Below are positions 22,301 through 35,900 of a DNA stretch of 64,000 nt, piece by piece. Under the pieces are notes generated by a model that was given only the letters and a program-made list of their open reading frames with translations, made no database searches and was not told the origin of the DNA. Both the position numbers and the translations under genes were made by a program. Each line of letters opens with the position of its first letter. Position 1 is the first letter of the stretch. Source of the DNA: Heterodera schachtii. Taxonomy: Eukaryota > Nematoda > Chromadorea > Rhabditida > Heteroderidae. Location: the NCBI GenBank assembly GCA_023374025.1, contig SIJG01000011.1, positions 2,174,578 through 2,238,577 of the forward strand, given 5' to 3'.

Positions 22301-24808
22301 TAGTGAACATGATTTAACGGCTATTTTTTCACGTTTCAGACCAATTTGGTACGATTTTCCTGCTCATCCCCCCGATTCGTCTGCATCTTCCGACTTCAAT
22401 GAGCCGAGTACAATTTGCCGGATTCACTGTTTTTTTATAAACCCTTGCAATTAGACAATATTGAACTGTTTCTTTTTCTGCCCAGCAACATAAATCACTT
22501 TTTAAAATGTTCAGGGACACATCGCCAAGCGCTGTTCGCCTCCCAAGACCCTCTGGTGGGCAAGCCCAACTGGTTTCCGATGGTGGCACGGGAGTACGAG
22601 GCGTGCCGGGAAAGTGTTGGTGCGCGATCAATTTTCCAATTTAACTATTTAAAATGTTTCGATTCCATTGTCAGGCATCATCGACATGACCAGCTTCGCC
22701 AAGTTTGACATCAGTGGCCCTGACGTGGTTCCATTGCTGCAAAAGCTCTGTTCTGCTAACATTGACCGTGCGGTCGGAACGTGGGACTTTTTGATTTCTG
22801 ATTTCTCCTTATGAGATACTGTTTTTAGCACAATTTACACCGGAATGCACAACGAACAGGGCGGGTGAGTGTGCCATTTTAATTTACAAAGCCGACCTGT
22901 CGAGAGGGGGCGGGAATTGGAGTACATGTTCAAAGTTCCTGTTTTTGCGTAAATGCCCGGTTTACCCTCTCCCCTGGGTTGTCTCGGCCCGCTCCTAAAC
23001 CAAGAATTTCTTGTGTTATATCGTCTTTTTTATTGAGCTTCGTCCATCTTTATTTTTGTTTCTTTTTTTTAGTTATGTGTCCGATGCGACGGTCAGCCGA
23101 ATGGGCAATGATTCGTACGAAACATTTATTTTAAAATTTCCATTGATTTAATTTTCTCGTGTTTCAAGGTATTTCATCGTGGCTCCCACTGTTCAACAAG
23201 TTCGGTTGGCCCTTTGGATTCAGCGTTGGGCAGACGAATGGGCGATGGACGTGCGGTTACAGGTGGACAAAATGGACAATTTGGAACTAGCAATAACGAT
23301 TTTTTCAAAATTTTATGATGAATTTATTAATTTTTCAAAAATTTACCAAAAAATCGCCGAAAATTTTTTTGAAAAGTTTTTCTGGGGTAAACTATGCCGG
23401 TGGACTACTCTGGGTTTTGATGCCATAAATAAAATTGGTATTTAATGGGATGAATGTTTTCTGAAGGACGTGACGAACAACTTCATCGCTTTGGACATCG
23501 TTGGGCCCGCGTCGCGTGATTTGATGCGGGCATTGACCAGCGAAAGTGTCACTCCGCACGACTTTCCCTCATTTGCCTTTCGGGTTACCCTGCCGTTAAT
23601 AAACTCTTTAAATGCTTCTTTGTTACAATGTCAGACTATCCATCTCGGCTTGGTCGGTCCAATTCGGGCGATTAGCGTGTCGCACTGTGGCGAGTTGGGA
23701 TGGATGCTTTACATCCCAAACGAAGTCTGTGCAATCACTTTTGGTTTTTGGATGGAAAACCGCACTTTTTGGACACTTACCTATTTCAATTCTTTTTTAT
23801 AATCTAAAAATTATAATCATAACTCTCTTTATGATTAAAAATTCAAAAATGGATTTGAGTTTTCAATTTCAGCTCGTTTTAAACGCCTATGAACAGTTGG
23901 TGGACGTGGGAGTCGAGTACAGTCTCAGGCATTGTGGCTATTACGGTGGGTTTAGCCAATTCGGCTTGTGTTGGGTTGAGCAAATCGCCCATTATTCAAA
24001 TGATGGCACACACAATTATTAAAAGCATAATATTTTGTGTTTTAGCACTTCGACACTTGCGAATCGAGAAATTCTACGTTTATTGGGGTCAGTAAACACT
24101 TTGAAACGCCTTTCCTTGCCATTTTGAATTGCTTTATTTACACTAAAAACAGGACAAGATATTGACAGCATGACGACGCCCGTCGAATGCGGCAGGGTTT
24201 TCAGGGTGGACTTTGAAGTAAGTCGAATCGAACGAAATTTTATTTAAGACAAATTTTTTTTAATTGTCAAAATAAAGTATTTCAGAAAGAATTTATCGGC
24301 AAAGAGGCGCTGAACAGGCAATTGGAGCGCGGGGTCAGCAAACGGTTTGTCCAACTGTTGGTGGATGGTCACGACATGGACAGGGACCCGTGGCCGCATG
24401 GGGACGAGCCCATCTACAGAGATGGGACATTGGCCGGGTGGACAACAACGGCTGCGTACGGATTCACATTGGGATGTCAGGTGAGGGCATTTTGTACATG
24501 GGAAATACGGGCAAAATGAATAGCGAAGGGATTGAATCCGATAAAATGGCACTTCATAAAAGTTGAAAACTGATGGAGAGAGGGAAGGAAGGGTTGATTG
24601 GTATTGGCACTTTTCATCATTCATTTGCCAGGTTTGCTTGGGCTACGTGCAAAATGAGCAGTTCGGCGTATCCTCCGATTACCTCCTGCGCGGCTCGTAC
24701 GAAGTGGAGTTGGCCGGCAAGCGCTTCCCGTGCCGGATCAATTTGCACTCGCCCTCATTGCCAATGATCTCTTCCGAGCATCCGCAACACTACAGACCCA
24801 CACAATGA
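19323..24808 (+). CDS. PDPR: PDPR-like FAD/GcvT-domain protein (sarcosine/DMG dehydrogenase family)
   Basis: The family binds FAD and folate-type one-carbon groups in mitochondria; PDPR itself regulates pyruvate dehydrogenase phosphatase. Twenty-six exons agree in phase (first 19323-19398, last 24632-24808), giving 864 residues, close to human PDPR. The N-terminus has the FAD Rossmann motif VVAGGGLVGLSVAYGLAKRG, followed by the oxidoreductase domain to about residue 420 (GFTRCGRVYLAS, GYFIINGMNAQGLSFAGG). The C-terminal aminomethyltransferase-like part contains GKPNWFPMVAREYEACRESV, HCGELGWMLYIP, YYALRHLRIEKFYVYWGQDI and DEPIYRDGTLAGWTTTAAYG, closest to my recollection of PDPR rather than SARDH or DMGDH. 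One exon is only 14 nt (21978-21991). No mitochondrial presequence precedes the FAD motif, so either an upstream exon was missed or import is atypical. It probably shares an operon with the gene before it. Confidence 0.87.
19655..19760. repeat. Short inverted repeat in PDPR intron 3
   Basis: AACCCGGGGATT and GATCACGAATAT on the left are mirrored by ATATTCGTGATTAG and CGCCGGGTT on the right. The core GATCACGAATAT is the one shared by the elements at 6521 and 3613, so this is probably a small member of the same family. Confidence 0.55.
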
Positions 24809-27800
24809 TGACAGAGGGAACAGGAGAAGCACGAATGCCATGTTCAAAAGGGGGGGGGGCACGGAATGGCATGGCAAATGAGACAAATTTGAATTCCACC
24901 GCGGGTACCCAACAAAAAGGGCTTTCACCTTCAACTCATCGTAATTTGTATATTACAATTTGCGATATAAAATATTTAGAAAAAATAAATAAATTTCATG
25001 ACAGAAGAAAGTGCGGTAAAATAATGTGGCGGCAAACTTTTGGTGGAATTGACGAAGCAGCAGCAGAGCAACGGTTGGAAAGGAGGAGGAGGAGAATGGT
25101 CGATAAAATAAGAAATGGATGAGTGGAGGGTGGGGGGGGGGAGGGATTGGTTGGATCTTCCCCCCCCCCTCAGCCATAGGGCGGCGAGCACACCAAAAAA
25201 CGCTCTTCCCCCCCCCCCCCCCTCCCCTCGTCCGGTGAGCATGAATAATGTTTTGTCGTCGTCGTCTGTTTTGTCCCCCGCCCCTTCCGCCGTGTGTTAC
25301 ACACAAACACACACATTTATTATATCATTTGCACTCGCTCTTTGTGCTTCTGCTTCATCCATCGTTTGCCCGTCCGTCCTCCTTCCGCGTCTCCGTTGTG
25401 TCGTCCGTCGTCTCAGCTGTGCGACTGACTGACTGACTGCTGAGGACGGCCGAGGAGCGACGGATGGGTGCATTAACCCCCCATTTCCACTTGCACTTTC
25501 CCATCCAAATTCCTCACTCTTTGTACACAAATACTATTTATATACACATTTGTAGAGTGTGTTGTTATTTGTGGTGCCATAAATTCATTTGAATTCGCCA
25601 TTCTTCGGCATGGCATTTTTCGTTTTACCAGAAATGATTTTGTCGGCATTTAAATTAAATTGTTTGTTTTTTTCAGTTGGACGCCTCGCCAACGGAGAAA
25701 GAAATGGGGAGGAAAAGCCTTGCTTCCCCCCCCCCCCCGCCTAGAAAAGAAAAGATGCTTCTTCTTCGCTGGCTGTTTATTATACATAATTGTTTATACG
25801 CAAATAAACGCGGTGGTTTTGTGTGTGTCAGTGTCATCATTTGTGAAGCAATTTGTGCCGTTCTCGGCTTCTCCCCCCCCCCCTTTCGTTATTTAATAAT
25901 GGGGGGGGGGAGGGGCAATTCCCCCCGTAGCATTCCCATCTCATCAAATGCATCATCATTTCTTCTTCTGCTGCTTTCGCAAAACAATTTTATTTCTGCT
26001 GCCGCTGCCTCCGTCCGTCGTCATCGTCCGTCATTCTCTTCTCTCCCTCCTCTTCCCCTCCGCCTCCCTTCGTTAATCCCTTTTCTGTTGTGTGGGGAAA
26101 ATGGGCGGCGGGCGGGGGGGGGGGGGGGTGATGGAGGGGCACACAGAATGTGAATGAATGAAAGAATGGGATGGACGTGGCGAGCGTGCGGAGAGGCAGC
26201 ACATAAAATTGGGAGGGTGGGCGGGGGACGAAATTGGAGCAACGGGCAGAGAGAGTGCCAATCCGAGAGGGCGGGTAGAGAGAGAGGCAGAACACAACAG
26301 CAATTGTGAAGGGAAAGGAAAATGGAAAGAGGGGAAGCGGCACGGGATGGGGAAAAAGGGAGGGGGGTGGGCCCTCGGAGGCACACAAAAGGAGGGAATT
26401 GGATGGGGCGGGGGGGGGGGGGCAGCGAAGGACTGACGCGGGCGGTCGGAGCCCTCCGCCGACGACGACATCACATCCATCCATCCATCCATTTTCTTCG
26501 GCCTTCGCCTCTCTCCTCCAATCACCCGACCGACTCGCGAAGGGATGTAAAATGGGAGGGCGAGCATTGGTGGGGGGAGGAGAGCAGCATTCTCATTGCA
26601 TTAAAAGCTCCTCCGGGCAAACAACCGACGCGAGCGACTCGTCCCCTGTGACTTCTCTGCCTGCCCTCTCCATTCGCAGCACTCTCTCGCCCCCTCCCCA
26701 CTTTTGTCCCTTCATCTTCTCTTCGTCGAATGTGAATGAATGATGGATGGATGCATTGGTGGGGTTGTGCTGCTTGCTCTTCGTCGTACACTCACACACA
26801 TTTCTTGGGCAGAGGGCGGCAAGCGAGCGTTGGTCGGTCGTCCCTCCGTCGTTGCTTTTAATACCCCCCCCCCCCCGGACTCCGCTGGTCGTCGCCCAAT
26901 GGCCCTCGCCTCTCTTCTGCTGGTTGAATGGAAGGGAGAGGAGGGGGATGGATGGTCGTTCTTCCCTCCCCTTCGCCTTCCCTTCCCATCCATCCATCCC
27001 GCGCCATGTTGAGAATGAAAGGGGGGGGGAGAGAGACAGCCCCACCATTCCCTCCCCTCACCCCTCCCCCCATCCATCCAACCAATTCGTCGTCCCTTCG
27101 TCCGTCTCTCCCCCCCCCCACTCCCCCCACTCCTCCGACGACAACGAAAGCTTCAACGAAACGCACATACACAGCAAGCAGCAGCGGCAGAAGTAGTAGA
27201 GTGAGAGGTGGAGTCTGTGGACTGTGCCCCCCCCCCCCCCTCCCCTGGCAGTGTCCCTCCCCCCCCCCCCTCGCCCTCTCCCCTCCCCCATCAGCCCAAC
27301 CATCCACCCAACCCCACCCTTTTCCCGCTTCGCCCTTCGTCGTCGTCGAAATGGGGGGAGGGGGACGGGAAGGGTTGCCGTCCTCCTCCTCCTTTCCTTC
27401 GTCCGTCGTCGTTTAAAATAATATCACCTCCACCCCCCCCCCCCTTTCATCGGTCCCTTACCACCATCCCGCTCTCCCCCCACCCCCTTCACCACAAATA
27501 CACACACATTTTTTTTGTGTGGGCAAGCCGGGGAGGGGGGGGGGGAGATTGGAGATGGGAAAAGGCACTTTCTCCCAACTGCCCCAACCTCACCCCCCCC
27601 CCCCCCCCCCACCTCTCCTCCGTGGTCGCCCCCGCCGGGCCACCACTATTGCCGCCACGATGAGCCGAGGGGAGGGGGGAAGAACGGATGAGGGAGGGAG
27701 GAAATGGAGGGGAGGGGGAGGGGTGGATGGACACGGACAACATCATCATCACGTTGCTGTTTTGTCGGTAGTCTCCCCCCTCCCCCAATTTTCTCGCTCT

Positions 27801-29981
27801 TCCCCCCTCCCCCGTTTTGTGACCTTTTCCGGACCCAATTCTCACCCCCCCCCCAACTCGGGACGGCTGACTGACTGTTTTTTGAGACGCGACATGGGCA
27901 CACAAAGAACAAAAATAGAGGCAAAACTGCGTTGGCGAGGGAAATTATGTGCAATGAGAATGGCAGGGCCGGGCGGCCCACCAACCGACCGACTAATTAA
28001 TTGTTTGGCGCCGGCGGGGGAGTGGGAGAGAGAGACTTTTGCTGGCTCTGATTTATGTGTGTTCCCTTTCAGAGAACCGCCGCTTAATTTTGTAGCCTTT
28101 TTTCGTTGTTTTGTTCTTTCGTGTGCCCCTTTCACCTCCCCCCCCCCGTTTCTTTTTTGTTGTTTTGTTCTGTCTCTGTGTTTGTTTGTTCTTTCGCCCC
28201 GAGTGGCGGAAGAAAAAAAGACCCCCCCCCCCCATTTCCCCGTCCCCCCCCCCTCCCATCAAGGCATGTTGTGTTCCGTCGTCCCCCCCCCCCCCCCCCC
28301 AGCACCGCCCGATGGGGACGGCGAGACTTCCCCCCCCCCCTTGACTAACTGCTGAAAATGACCCAAGAACACGTTGTTGTGCTTTGGTGTCCCCCCCCCC
28401 CCCCCTTTTGGACCCATGGGAATAATTTCTGTGTTCCCCTTTTTGGCGGCGCCGACAAAAGTGGGCGAAATTAGCGGAAAGCGCTGCCGGAGAATTTGTC
28501 GTTGTCCTTTTCTATCTTTTCCACATTGCATAATTTGCCTTTTTCCCGCACCCCCCCCCCTATTTTTCCCGCCGTTTTTTCTCCAATTGACTTATTTATT
28601 CCGCGTCACCCCCTATTTTAGAATTGGCCATATTTTGCACTCAATTTGTCCCCCCTTTTTTGCGGCTGCGGGTGTTTTAATATTACAAATAATGCGTGGT
28701 GAGGGCGAAAAATGTGTAAAGCATTGGGAGAGTCAATTAAGGCAAATTTTGTTGCGCTTTGAGTAAGCAAATTACCCACTTAATTAACGCGTGTATAAAT
28801 GGCTTATTTTATTTTGGCCAATTTTCATCGTCATTTTTGTACAAAAATAAAAGGGCTTGCGTGTTGCTCAATGACACAGTGTGATTGATCAATGAATGAA
28901 TGAAAAAAGGAAGGTGTTGAAAATTAATAATTTGCATTCCATTTTGGATAGGGCGGGGAGAGGCGGCAATTTAAAATTCCGAAACAATTAATTTCCCTCC
29001 CCCACTGTTTTTGTGCCCGTAAATGGCGACACCAATTAGTTACATAATTAAGCGGTGTTTGTTTTGATGTTTGTTGTTGTTGCTGTAGCGATGTGTGAAT
29101 ATGGGCGCTGCTGCTGACAAATGATGTGACACGCGACGACGACGCATTTTTAGGGGGGGGGGAGGGGTAAAGCCATGGAAAATTGGGGGGGGGGGATTTT
29201 GGAGAGGACGGCGGAGGAGCAAGACGGGGCTGGGAAGGAATTGGACGACATGTGATGTGATATGTGCATTTTGGAGCTGACGGATGAGCGGAAAAACGCA
29301 ACCCCACGGGGAATCCCCCGCCGTGTCCCCCTCCCCTCCCCCGGGCTGCTGATGCTCACTCATTTCCGCCGCCATCCATCGATGACGACGTACGGCGGAG
29401 GACGGCGTGCAAAATATTTTTAACCCGAACCCCCCCCCCCCCCCCCCCTCACTCCGTCGTCATCAAAAATGAGCAAAAAAAAGCTTTGATTGCCCCCCCC
29501 CCTCTTCCTCAAAAAAATGAAAGATGGGAAAATGGGGAGGAGGCAAAGTGCGAATTTGAAAACCGAAAAAGTCTTAGATTTAAAACACGAATTTGCAAAC
29601 AAAATAAACTGTGATTTTCCACCAAATTTATATATTTCTTTTCCAAATGTATTGAATTTTTGCTCATTTTTTTAAATTACCATTTCCATTTATTTAACTT
29701 TTCCATTTAAATTTTAAATTTGCTTTTAATTCATTCATTATTACACATTATTCACTTTTAAATCTATTTTTAATGCTTTATTTAAGGTTTTCCCTTCTCA
29801 CTGACCATTTATTTCACCACAATAAGAAACAGTGAATTTCTTACGCCAATTTTTTCTATGCCCCTCAAAATTCGCCGGCAAAAACGACACCAAAATTCGA
29901 ACTGAGCAGCGAAAAAGGGAGTGACACAACAAAAACAACAACCAATTGGAGAGGAGCAAAAAGTGTGTGGCCAAAACGCAA
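24809..29981. other. Low-complexity intergenic region
   Basis: About 5.2 kb between the PDPR-like stop and the ARID1 start. It is packed with G or C homopolymers of 9-20 bp (for example near 25210, 26115, 27595 and 29430), CCATC and GGATG simple repeats, and purine/pyrimidine-skewed stretches. Long open frames exist on both strands and in several frames at once, made of Pro/Ser/Gly/Arg strings, so I do not call them genes. It probably contains the ARID1 promoter and 5' UTR, but no specific element can be pointed to. Confidence 0.6.
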
Positions 29982-32900
29982 ATGTCCAGCAAAGAAAATG
30001 GGCCCAAAAATGGGCACGGCAATCAGTCGGCTGAGCAACAACAGCCGGGGCCATCGACGGCGGACGAGCAGCAGACGAAGGGCACAACGGCGAGGGTTTG
30101 ATTTTGGCATTTCAAATAGGAAAAATGGAAATTTTTGGGAGGGATGGAAACCCAAAAAACGATGGCAAATTCATTTTCCATTTTGCACTTCCAAATCCAA
30201 AAGGATTTGCCGTGAAATTATGTGATTGTGAGTGTGTTTCTGCTGACAAACTTTGGCCTTTTTCTTCGCTCTGTCATTTTTTCGAATCCTTAAAATTTTC
30301 CTTACCAAAATATTTCCCCGTTTTTCCCCAATTCCGTCAACATTTGTTGACATATTCCATTCACTCTTTGCTCTTTTGTCGTCGTGTAATTGGGACGGGT
30401 GTTGTGTTTTTCTGTTTTTTGGGGTGTGGGAATTATAAATAATGGCATGGGAAAATGCTTTTGCATTGGTGGGAAAATCCCTCCCTCGCCGTCCTTCCTT
30501 TTGCTGATGGACGACGACACCCCCGGGGGTGGGGTGGGGAGGGTAAGTCTCGGGCTGTTTGGTCTGTCGGATGGCGGGGGGGGGGGGGCGGAAGGAGGGT
30601 GCCCTTGCCCATTTCGCCCATTTTGTCTCGTCGGGATGGCGGCGATGAGTTGGAGGAGGGGGGGGGGAGGGAAAGTGACGCAACCATTCCATTTTCCCAT
30701 TCCCTCCCCCCGTCCGTCGGAATGGAGTGCCTTTTGGCTTTGTGTGTTTTGTTTGTTCTGTTGCAATTTGCCCCCCCCCCCCCCCAATTTGCCTCTGCAC
30801 ATCTGTCACGCGGTTAGTTACGACGACGACGAAAAGAGTCGGGTGGAGGGGGGGGGGGAGGGGGCAAATTCGTCATCATCAGCACTTATTCGACGGGGAA
30901 TCCCCCCCCCCCCCCCCCACCAATCCATTGCCCTCCTCATCGACGACGACACGGCGACTGCTCGGCCCATTATGCTCTCTCCATCTCTCTCTCTCTCTCT
31001 TTTTTTGCACTCACCCTCTTCCCCCCCCCCTTTCCCCCGGGTCCATTCGACCGACCGAACGACCCCAATTTTTATTTTCATTTGGCAAATGATGGAAAAT
31101 TAGAAAAATGGACAGTGTTAAGTGGAAAATGCGTGTTTTAGTATGTGTTTGTTTTTTGAATGGTTGTCACAGCATTTAAATTTTCAAAATTTAGTGCTTT
31201 TCTACCTCTTTTCTCTCCTGTTTCCAACTTTTCACTCTCTTTTCTCTCTCTTCTCTCTCTCTATCTCGCTGTCTCTCTCTCTCTCTCTCTCTCTCACTCT
31301 CTCTTTTCCCCTCTACTATCTTTTTGCATCTTTTCTCTCTCTCTCTCTTCTCCACTTTTTCCGTTAATTTGTCCATTTATTCCTTTTTCCTAATTTTAAT
31401 TTGTATTTTCTCATTACCCTTTAAAATAACAGCACGATTGTGTATGTGTTTTGTTCGCATTATTCCCACATAAATATCACACAAATCTCTCAAATTTCGC
31501 AATTTTTCCCTATTATTACAAATTGAAAAAAATTGTCGCGTAAATTATGCGAAACGAAAAGTGCAGTCGCCTTTCGCCAAATTTTTTTGGGATGTTTGTT
31601 TGAAAATGTTTAAAAACGTCCAAATGATGGGACAAAGTCCGCTTACGACGCCTTTACTTGGATGGGATGGGTCAGTCAGTAATCTCCAACAAGAAGTCTC
31701 TTTTACCAATTTCAATAATAATAATTATTAAAATTAAATTGCTTTTTTTTCCTCTGTCCCAATTCGACGCGTTTTCCTTTCATTTGCATAATTTTCTTTC
31801 ATTTTATCCGTCCATTTTTGTCTTATGTATGTTTTCCACAGTTAATCTTCTCAAGTGCCACTTCCAATCTTTCATCATTTTTTGTCGCCTTTGCGCAGAC
31901 ATTAAAAAGGGGGCACATTTTGTCAAATTGCTTAAATTTCATTTGCTTAATTAACTAACGCATACATTTGTGTGTCCCCACTGACTTTTGAACTGCTGCC
32001 CATTTCGACCAAAACTCACAGCATTTCATTTCATTTCGTTGTAATTCCTTCTCTCCCTTTTGCACAACATTCGCTTTGGTCGATTGTCCCCCCCCCCTTT
32101 TTTTCCCCTTTTTTCTCGGCCCTTTCGAAACACTCACATCATAAAACAAATAATCGCAATCATCTTCCTCTCCTCTTCTCCCCCCGGGGGTGGTTCAATT
32201 AATCCCTCCCCTCCTCACCCTTCACAATCAGCAGCAGGTGGACTCATCTCTGATTGCTTATCTTCCTTCCCTTCCATTCCTCCTCTTTTTCTCTTCTCTC
32301 TCTATCTCTTTCCAACACACTTTCCCATCCATAAAAAATGCAACCGGTCGATGGGGGGGGGGGGCAAAAATGCGTTTGGTTTGCCCTCCCTCCTTTCCCC
32401 CCCCTCTTTCATTGTTTGTCTGTCTGTCTGTTTTCCTTTTTTCCTCCTCTTTTTCCCCACTCCATCGTACCCACTCTCTTTTCCATTCCTCTTCACATAT
32501 TTCTCCTCTTTCCTTTCCTTATCGTAGTGTTGGTCGGTCGGGCTGAATAAGAGGATGAGGGGAGGGGGGGGGGGGGGGGGGGGGGGGGAATGGAAGGGAA
32601 TGTACGGGGAAGGGGGGAGGGCGATGGTTGTTTGTGTGCTTCGTTGCTGGTCGGGGAGGAGAGTCGTTGTCGACGACAGCGGCAGTGGCGGTGATGGCCT
32701 TCCCCTCCCCCCGTCCGTCCCTCTTTCGCCATCACTCTCCGCGCCGATGGGAAAGGGTGGGGGGAGGGGAAGGAATGGAAATGGGGGGGGGGAGGGTGAT
32801 GGTTGTGTGTGTGCTTTTCTGCCGCTGTTTGGTTGGGACGTATAGTGTGAGGAAGGGAGGAGGGGAGGGAGAAGGCTGTTTCGCCCCAAGTCGTCGTCCC

Positions 32901-35900
32901 GTGCTGCACATTCAATCCCCCCATTCAGTTGAGAGGAATGGAAGGGGGGGGGGGGGAAAGGGGAGAAAAACGCCGCCAGCTCGGCAGTACTCTTTTTTCC
33001 GCTCCCCTACCGTTTCCCCCCCCCCCCCCCCCCCCCCCCCATCCATCGCATCTGCTCCACTGGGCTCAGGGCGGAATGGATGGGACTGCTGATGTATGTG
33101 AGAGAGGGGAAAAGAAGAGAGAAATGGGGCGACGGGGAAGGGGGACGGACGGAATGGGGATGGAAGAAAAGGAAAGGGTAAAGGGGGACCGACCGACCGA
33201 CCACCAACGAACCAACAAAACGCGAAAATTGGGGGGGGTGGGAAGGCGAATGATGTGAAGTTCTAAAAATACGAGAAATGATGGGGTGAATTGGAGAAGG
33301 GAACGGTGGGGGGGGGAGGCGTAAGAAGACGCTTTTTTGTGGGGCATAAAATGATGCAAAAGAGGCAAAAGTTTGATTCATTAACTCCGCTGGTCGGATC
33401 CAAAAAGCAAAAAAAATTTCTGGACCAAAATTTTTATAAAAACATAGTTAAGAGGACGAAGTGAGTCAGCAAAAGAAGCAATTGGTATAAGATGAAAGCC
33501 AAAATGGGTAAATGCAAATAAAATTCAAAGGCAAAAAAAAGAAAGGCATAAAGTGAATGGTTGGAAAATGCCATAGGCATGAAGAGAATTGACTTTAGAT
33601 TTCATTTAACGCCTTCCCAAAGTGTGCAAAATGTGTGTGTATTTTGTCGAATGACTCTCGATTAAAACCACGAGAACACACTGCTGCAGGGCATGTGAAT
33701 TGGTTGTTGTCATTGTTTGGTGTGAAAATCTCCGGGGTATGGGAAAATGTGTGACGGCTTAACCAAATGAATGGGATAGGACGGGGGGGGGGACAGCAAC
33801 GGCAGCACTCATTATTTGTCCATCGTCCGTCGGTCGGTCGGTCGGTTCACCGACACCGACGGCGTCTCCCCAGGGCACCCCCGCCGCCCTTTACAATCCT
33901 TCCCCCCCCCCCCCCCCACCCGACACAACACCCAACACTTTTTCTTATTCCCCTATTGTTTGTGCACCACAGAATTTAGCGGAAGAGGACGGGGAATCCC
34001 CCCCCCCCCCCCAACACATCGTTCGCCGGTGGTCGGTTGAAGGGCAATTTCCCGCCCTGTCCCGGTGACGACATTTACCCCCCCCCCCCCCCCCCCCCTC
34101 CATCTTCCGCCGAGTGCATTAACCAAAAAAAGGCATTCCATTTGTTTCCCATCGGCAGCGGTCGGTCGATTGGTCACGCAAAGACAAAAATAACTAATTA
34201 GGGGGACGTAAAAAACAAGAAAAGTGCGAGAGAAAACGAATGAAGAACAAATGAATAATTACGGTTAATTTGGTCTTAAATGGAATTGAAAGGCGTCTTT
34301 TGAAATTTGAACAACGGCGGATGACCAGCGGTGCTGCAGGAGCACAAACCGCGGAAAAGAACAAAGTCATTAGAGAAATAATTGACTCAAACACTCGCGA
34401 AGAAGTACTGGTCGATGATCACTATTAAGACAGTCGATTCCAGCGGGTTGATCAGTGAATTTGCATAGTATTTGTATTCCCTGATGTGCAAAGGTGCCAG
34501 AGTTGCACGAGGTCAAAATTTGCTTGAAAAGCCGAGAAATGCCGGGGCAAGAAAAGCCGGGACCGGCGGAGATCCCATGAAATCCCGGTCACATGCAACT
34601 ATGTATTTATTTGTTTACGATGGATTTGTTGTCTTGCGCCATTCCTCCGTTGTCGCGCCACCGGACGAGGGATTTACTAATGCCAAATGTCACATGGACG
34701 GGCAAATAGGTACTCACACACTCAACTAATTTGTCGTTTATTTTTGTCTGTTAACTGCTCCAACAATGGCGGTGTCCGATTGACCGTCCATCCCCCTAAT
34801 TTCCTCCCCCTCGTCCATTCGTCATCCGTGTCTGTCCCCGTTTTTGCACCTTCATTCGATTGGCAATTGGCACATTTCCAACAAGCAAACAAATCCAATT
34901 AGCAGACAGCGGCAGCACAAATGCATGCAAAATGTGTGTACTAATAGCTGTCGAAAGCAATGCGTGTGACTCCCCCCCCCCCCTCCCCCGGCGATGTCGT
35001 CATTTTGCACCCGTTCCAATTTAACACGCCAAAAAACAATTCATTAAAATTGGGCGGCAATCGATTCATTTATTCATTGATGTATTTTATTTACTTTTCT
35101 CGAAAATGGAAATTGGGTGTGGAAGGAAGTGCAAAAATGGAAGCAAATTTTTGAGTGTATTAGCCCAGAATAAACCAACCCAAAATGGAAATGTCTCTCA
35201 TAATTAACGGAAATTTTAAAAGAATTCATTCCATTTTTCCATTTACAAGTGAAAATATAATAAAACACATTGATGTTTTAAGGAAAAACTGTAGATTTTC
35301 ATATGTACATAATTTATAACTTTTTGTGTAATTTCATTTTTCCCAAATTTTCAGTCCCCCGCACTGAATTTTAACGCCCATACGCCCTCCTCATCCACCG
35401 AACTGTCCGCCTCGTCAGACCAGCAGCAGTACCAAAGATGGCCTGGTAAGAGGAGATTCCCATTTTTGGCACTTTTCCGTCCGAATTTTTCATTTTTTCC
35501 CACCCAATATTTTACATTAGATCGCCCTTTTTTCTGAATTCAAGCATTGATCCTTTCAGGCGATCGATCTGGCCCATCGCCGGCACCGCCCGCTTCGTCG
35601 GCTTCCGGCGCCATCCCTCCGCCGGTGCTCGTCTCACCGCATTACTCTCTGCCTCCGCACATTCAACAGCAATACCAGGTCAGTCCTCCGGGATTTCGGG
35701 GCGTTCAAAAATTTGCTACAAAAAGTTTTCCATTTTAAATGTCCAATGACTTCTAACTTTTTTCGTTTCCCTTCCAGCAACACCATTTGGGTGCTCCCGG
35801 TGGAGGCGGCGGCGGCTTTTTCTACGCGCATCAGCAGATGACACCGCCGGTGGCCCCTGGCCAACACTCGCCGGGCCAACAACGGCACTACGCACCGCCG

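Noticed and set aside
19323..24808. Sarcosine dehydrogenase or dimethylglycine dehydrogenase proper
   Set aside because: The domain order is the same, but the C-terminal motifs (LRIEKFYVYWGQDI, EPIYRDG) match PDPR better; the enzyme alternatives cannot be fully excluded without an alignment.
25660..34180. Dozens of long open frames on both strands rich in Pro, Ser, Gly or Arg
   Set aside because: They overlap each other in several frames, follow homopolymer and simple-repeat DNA, and show no domain or splice-consistent structure.
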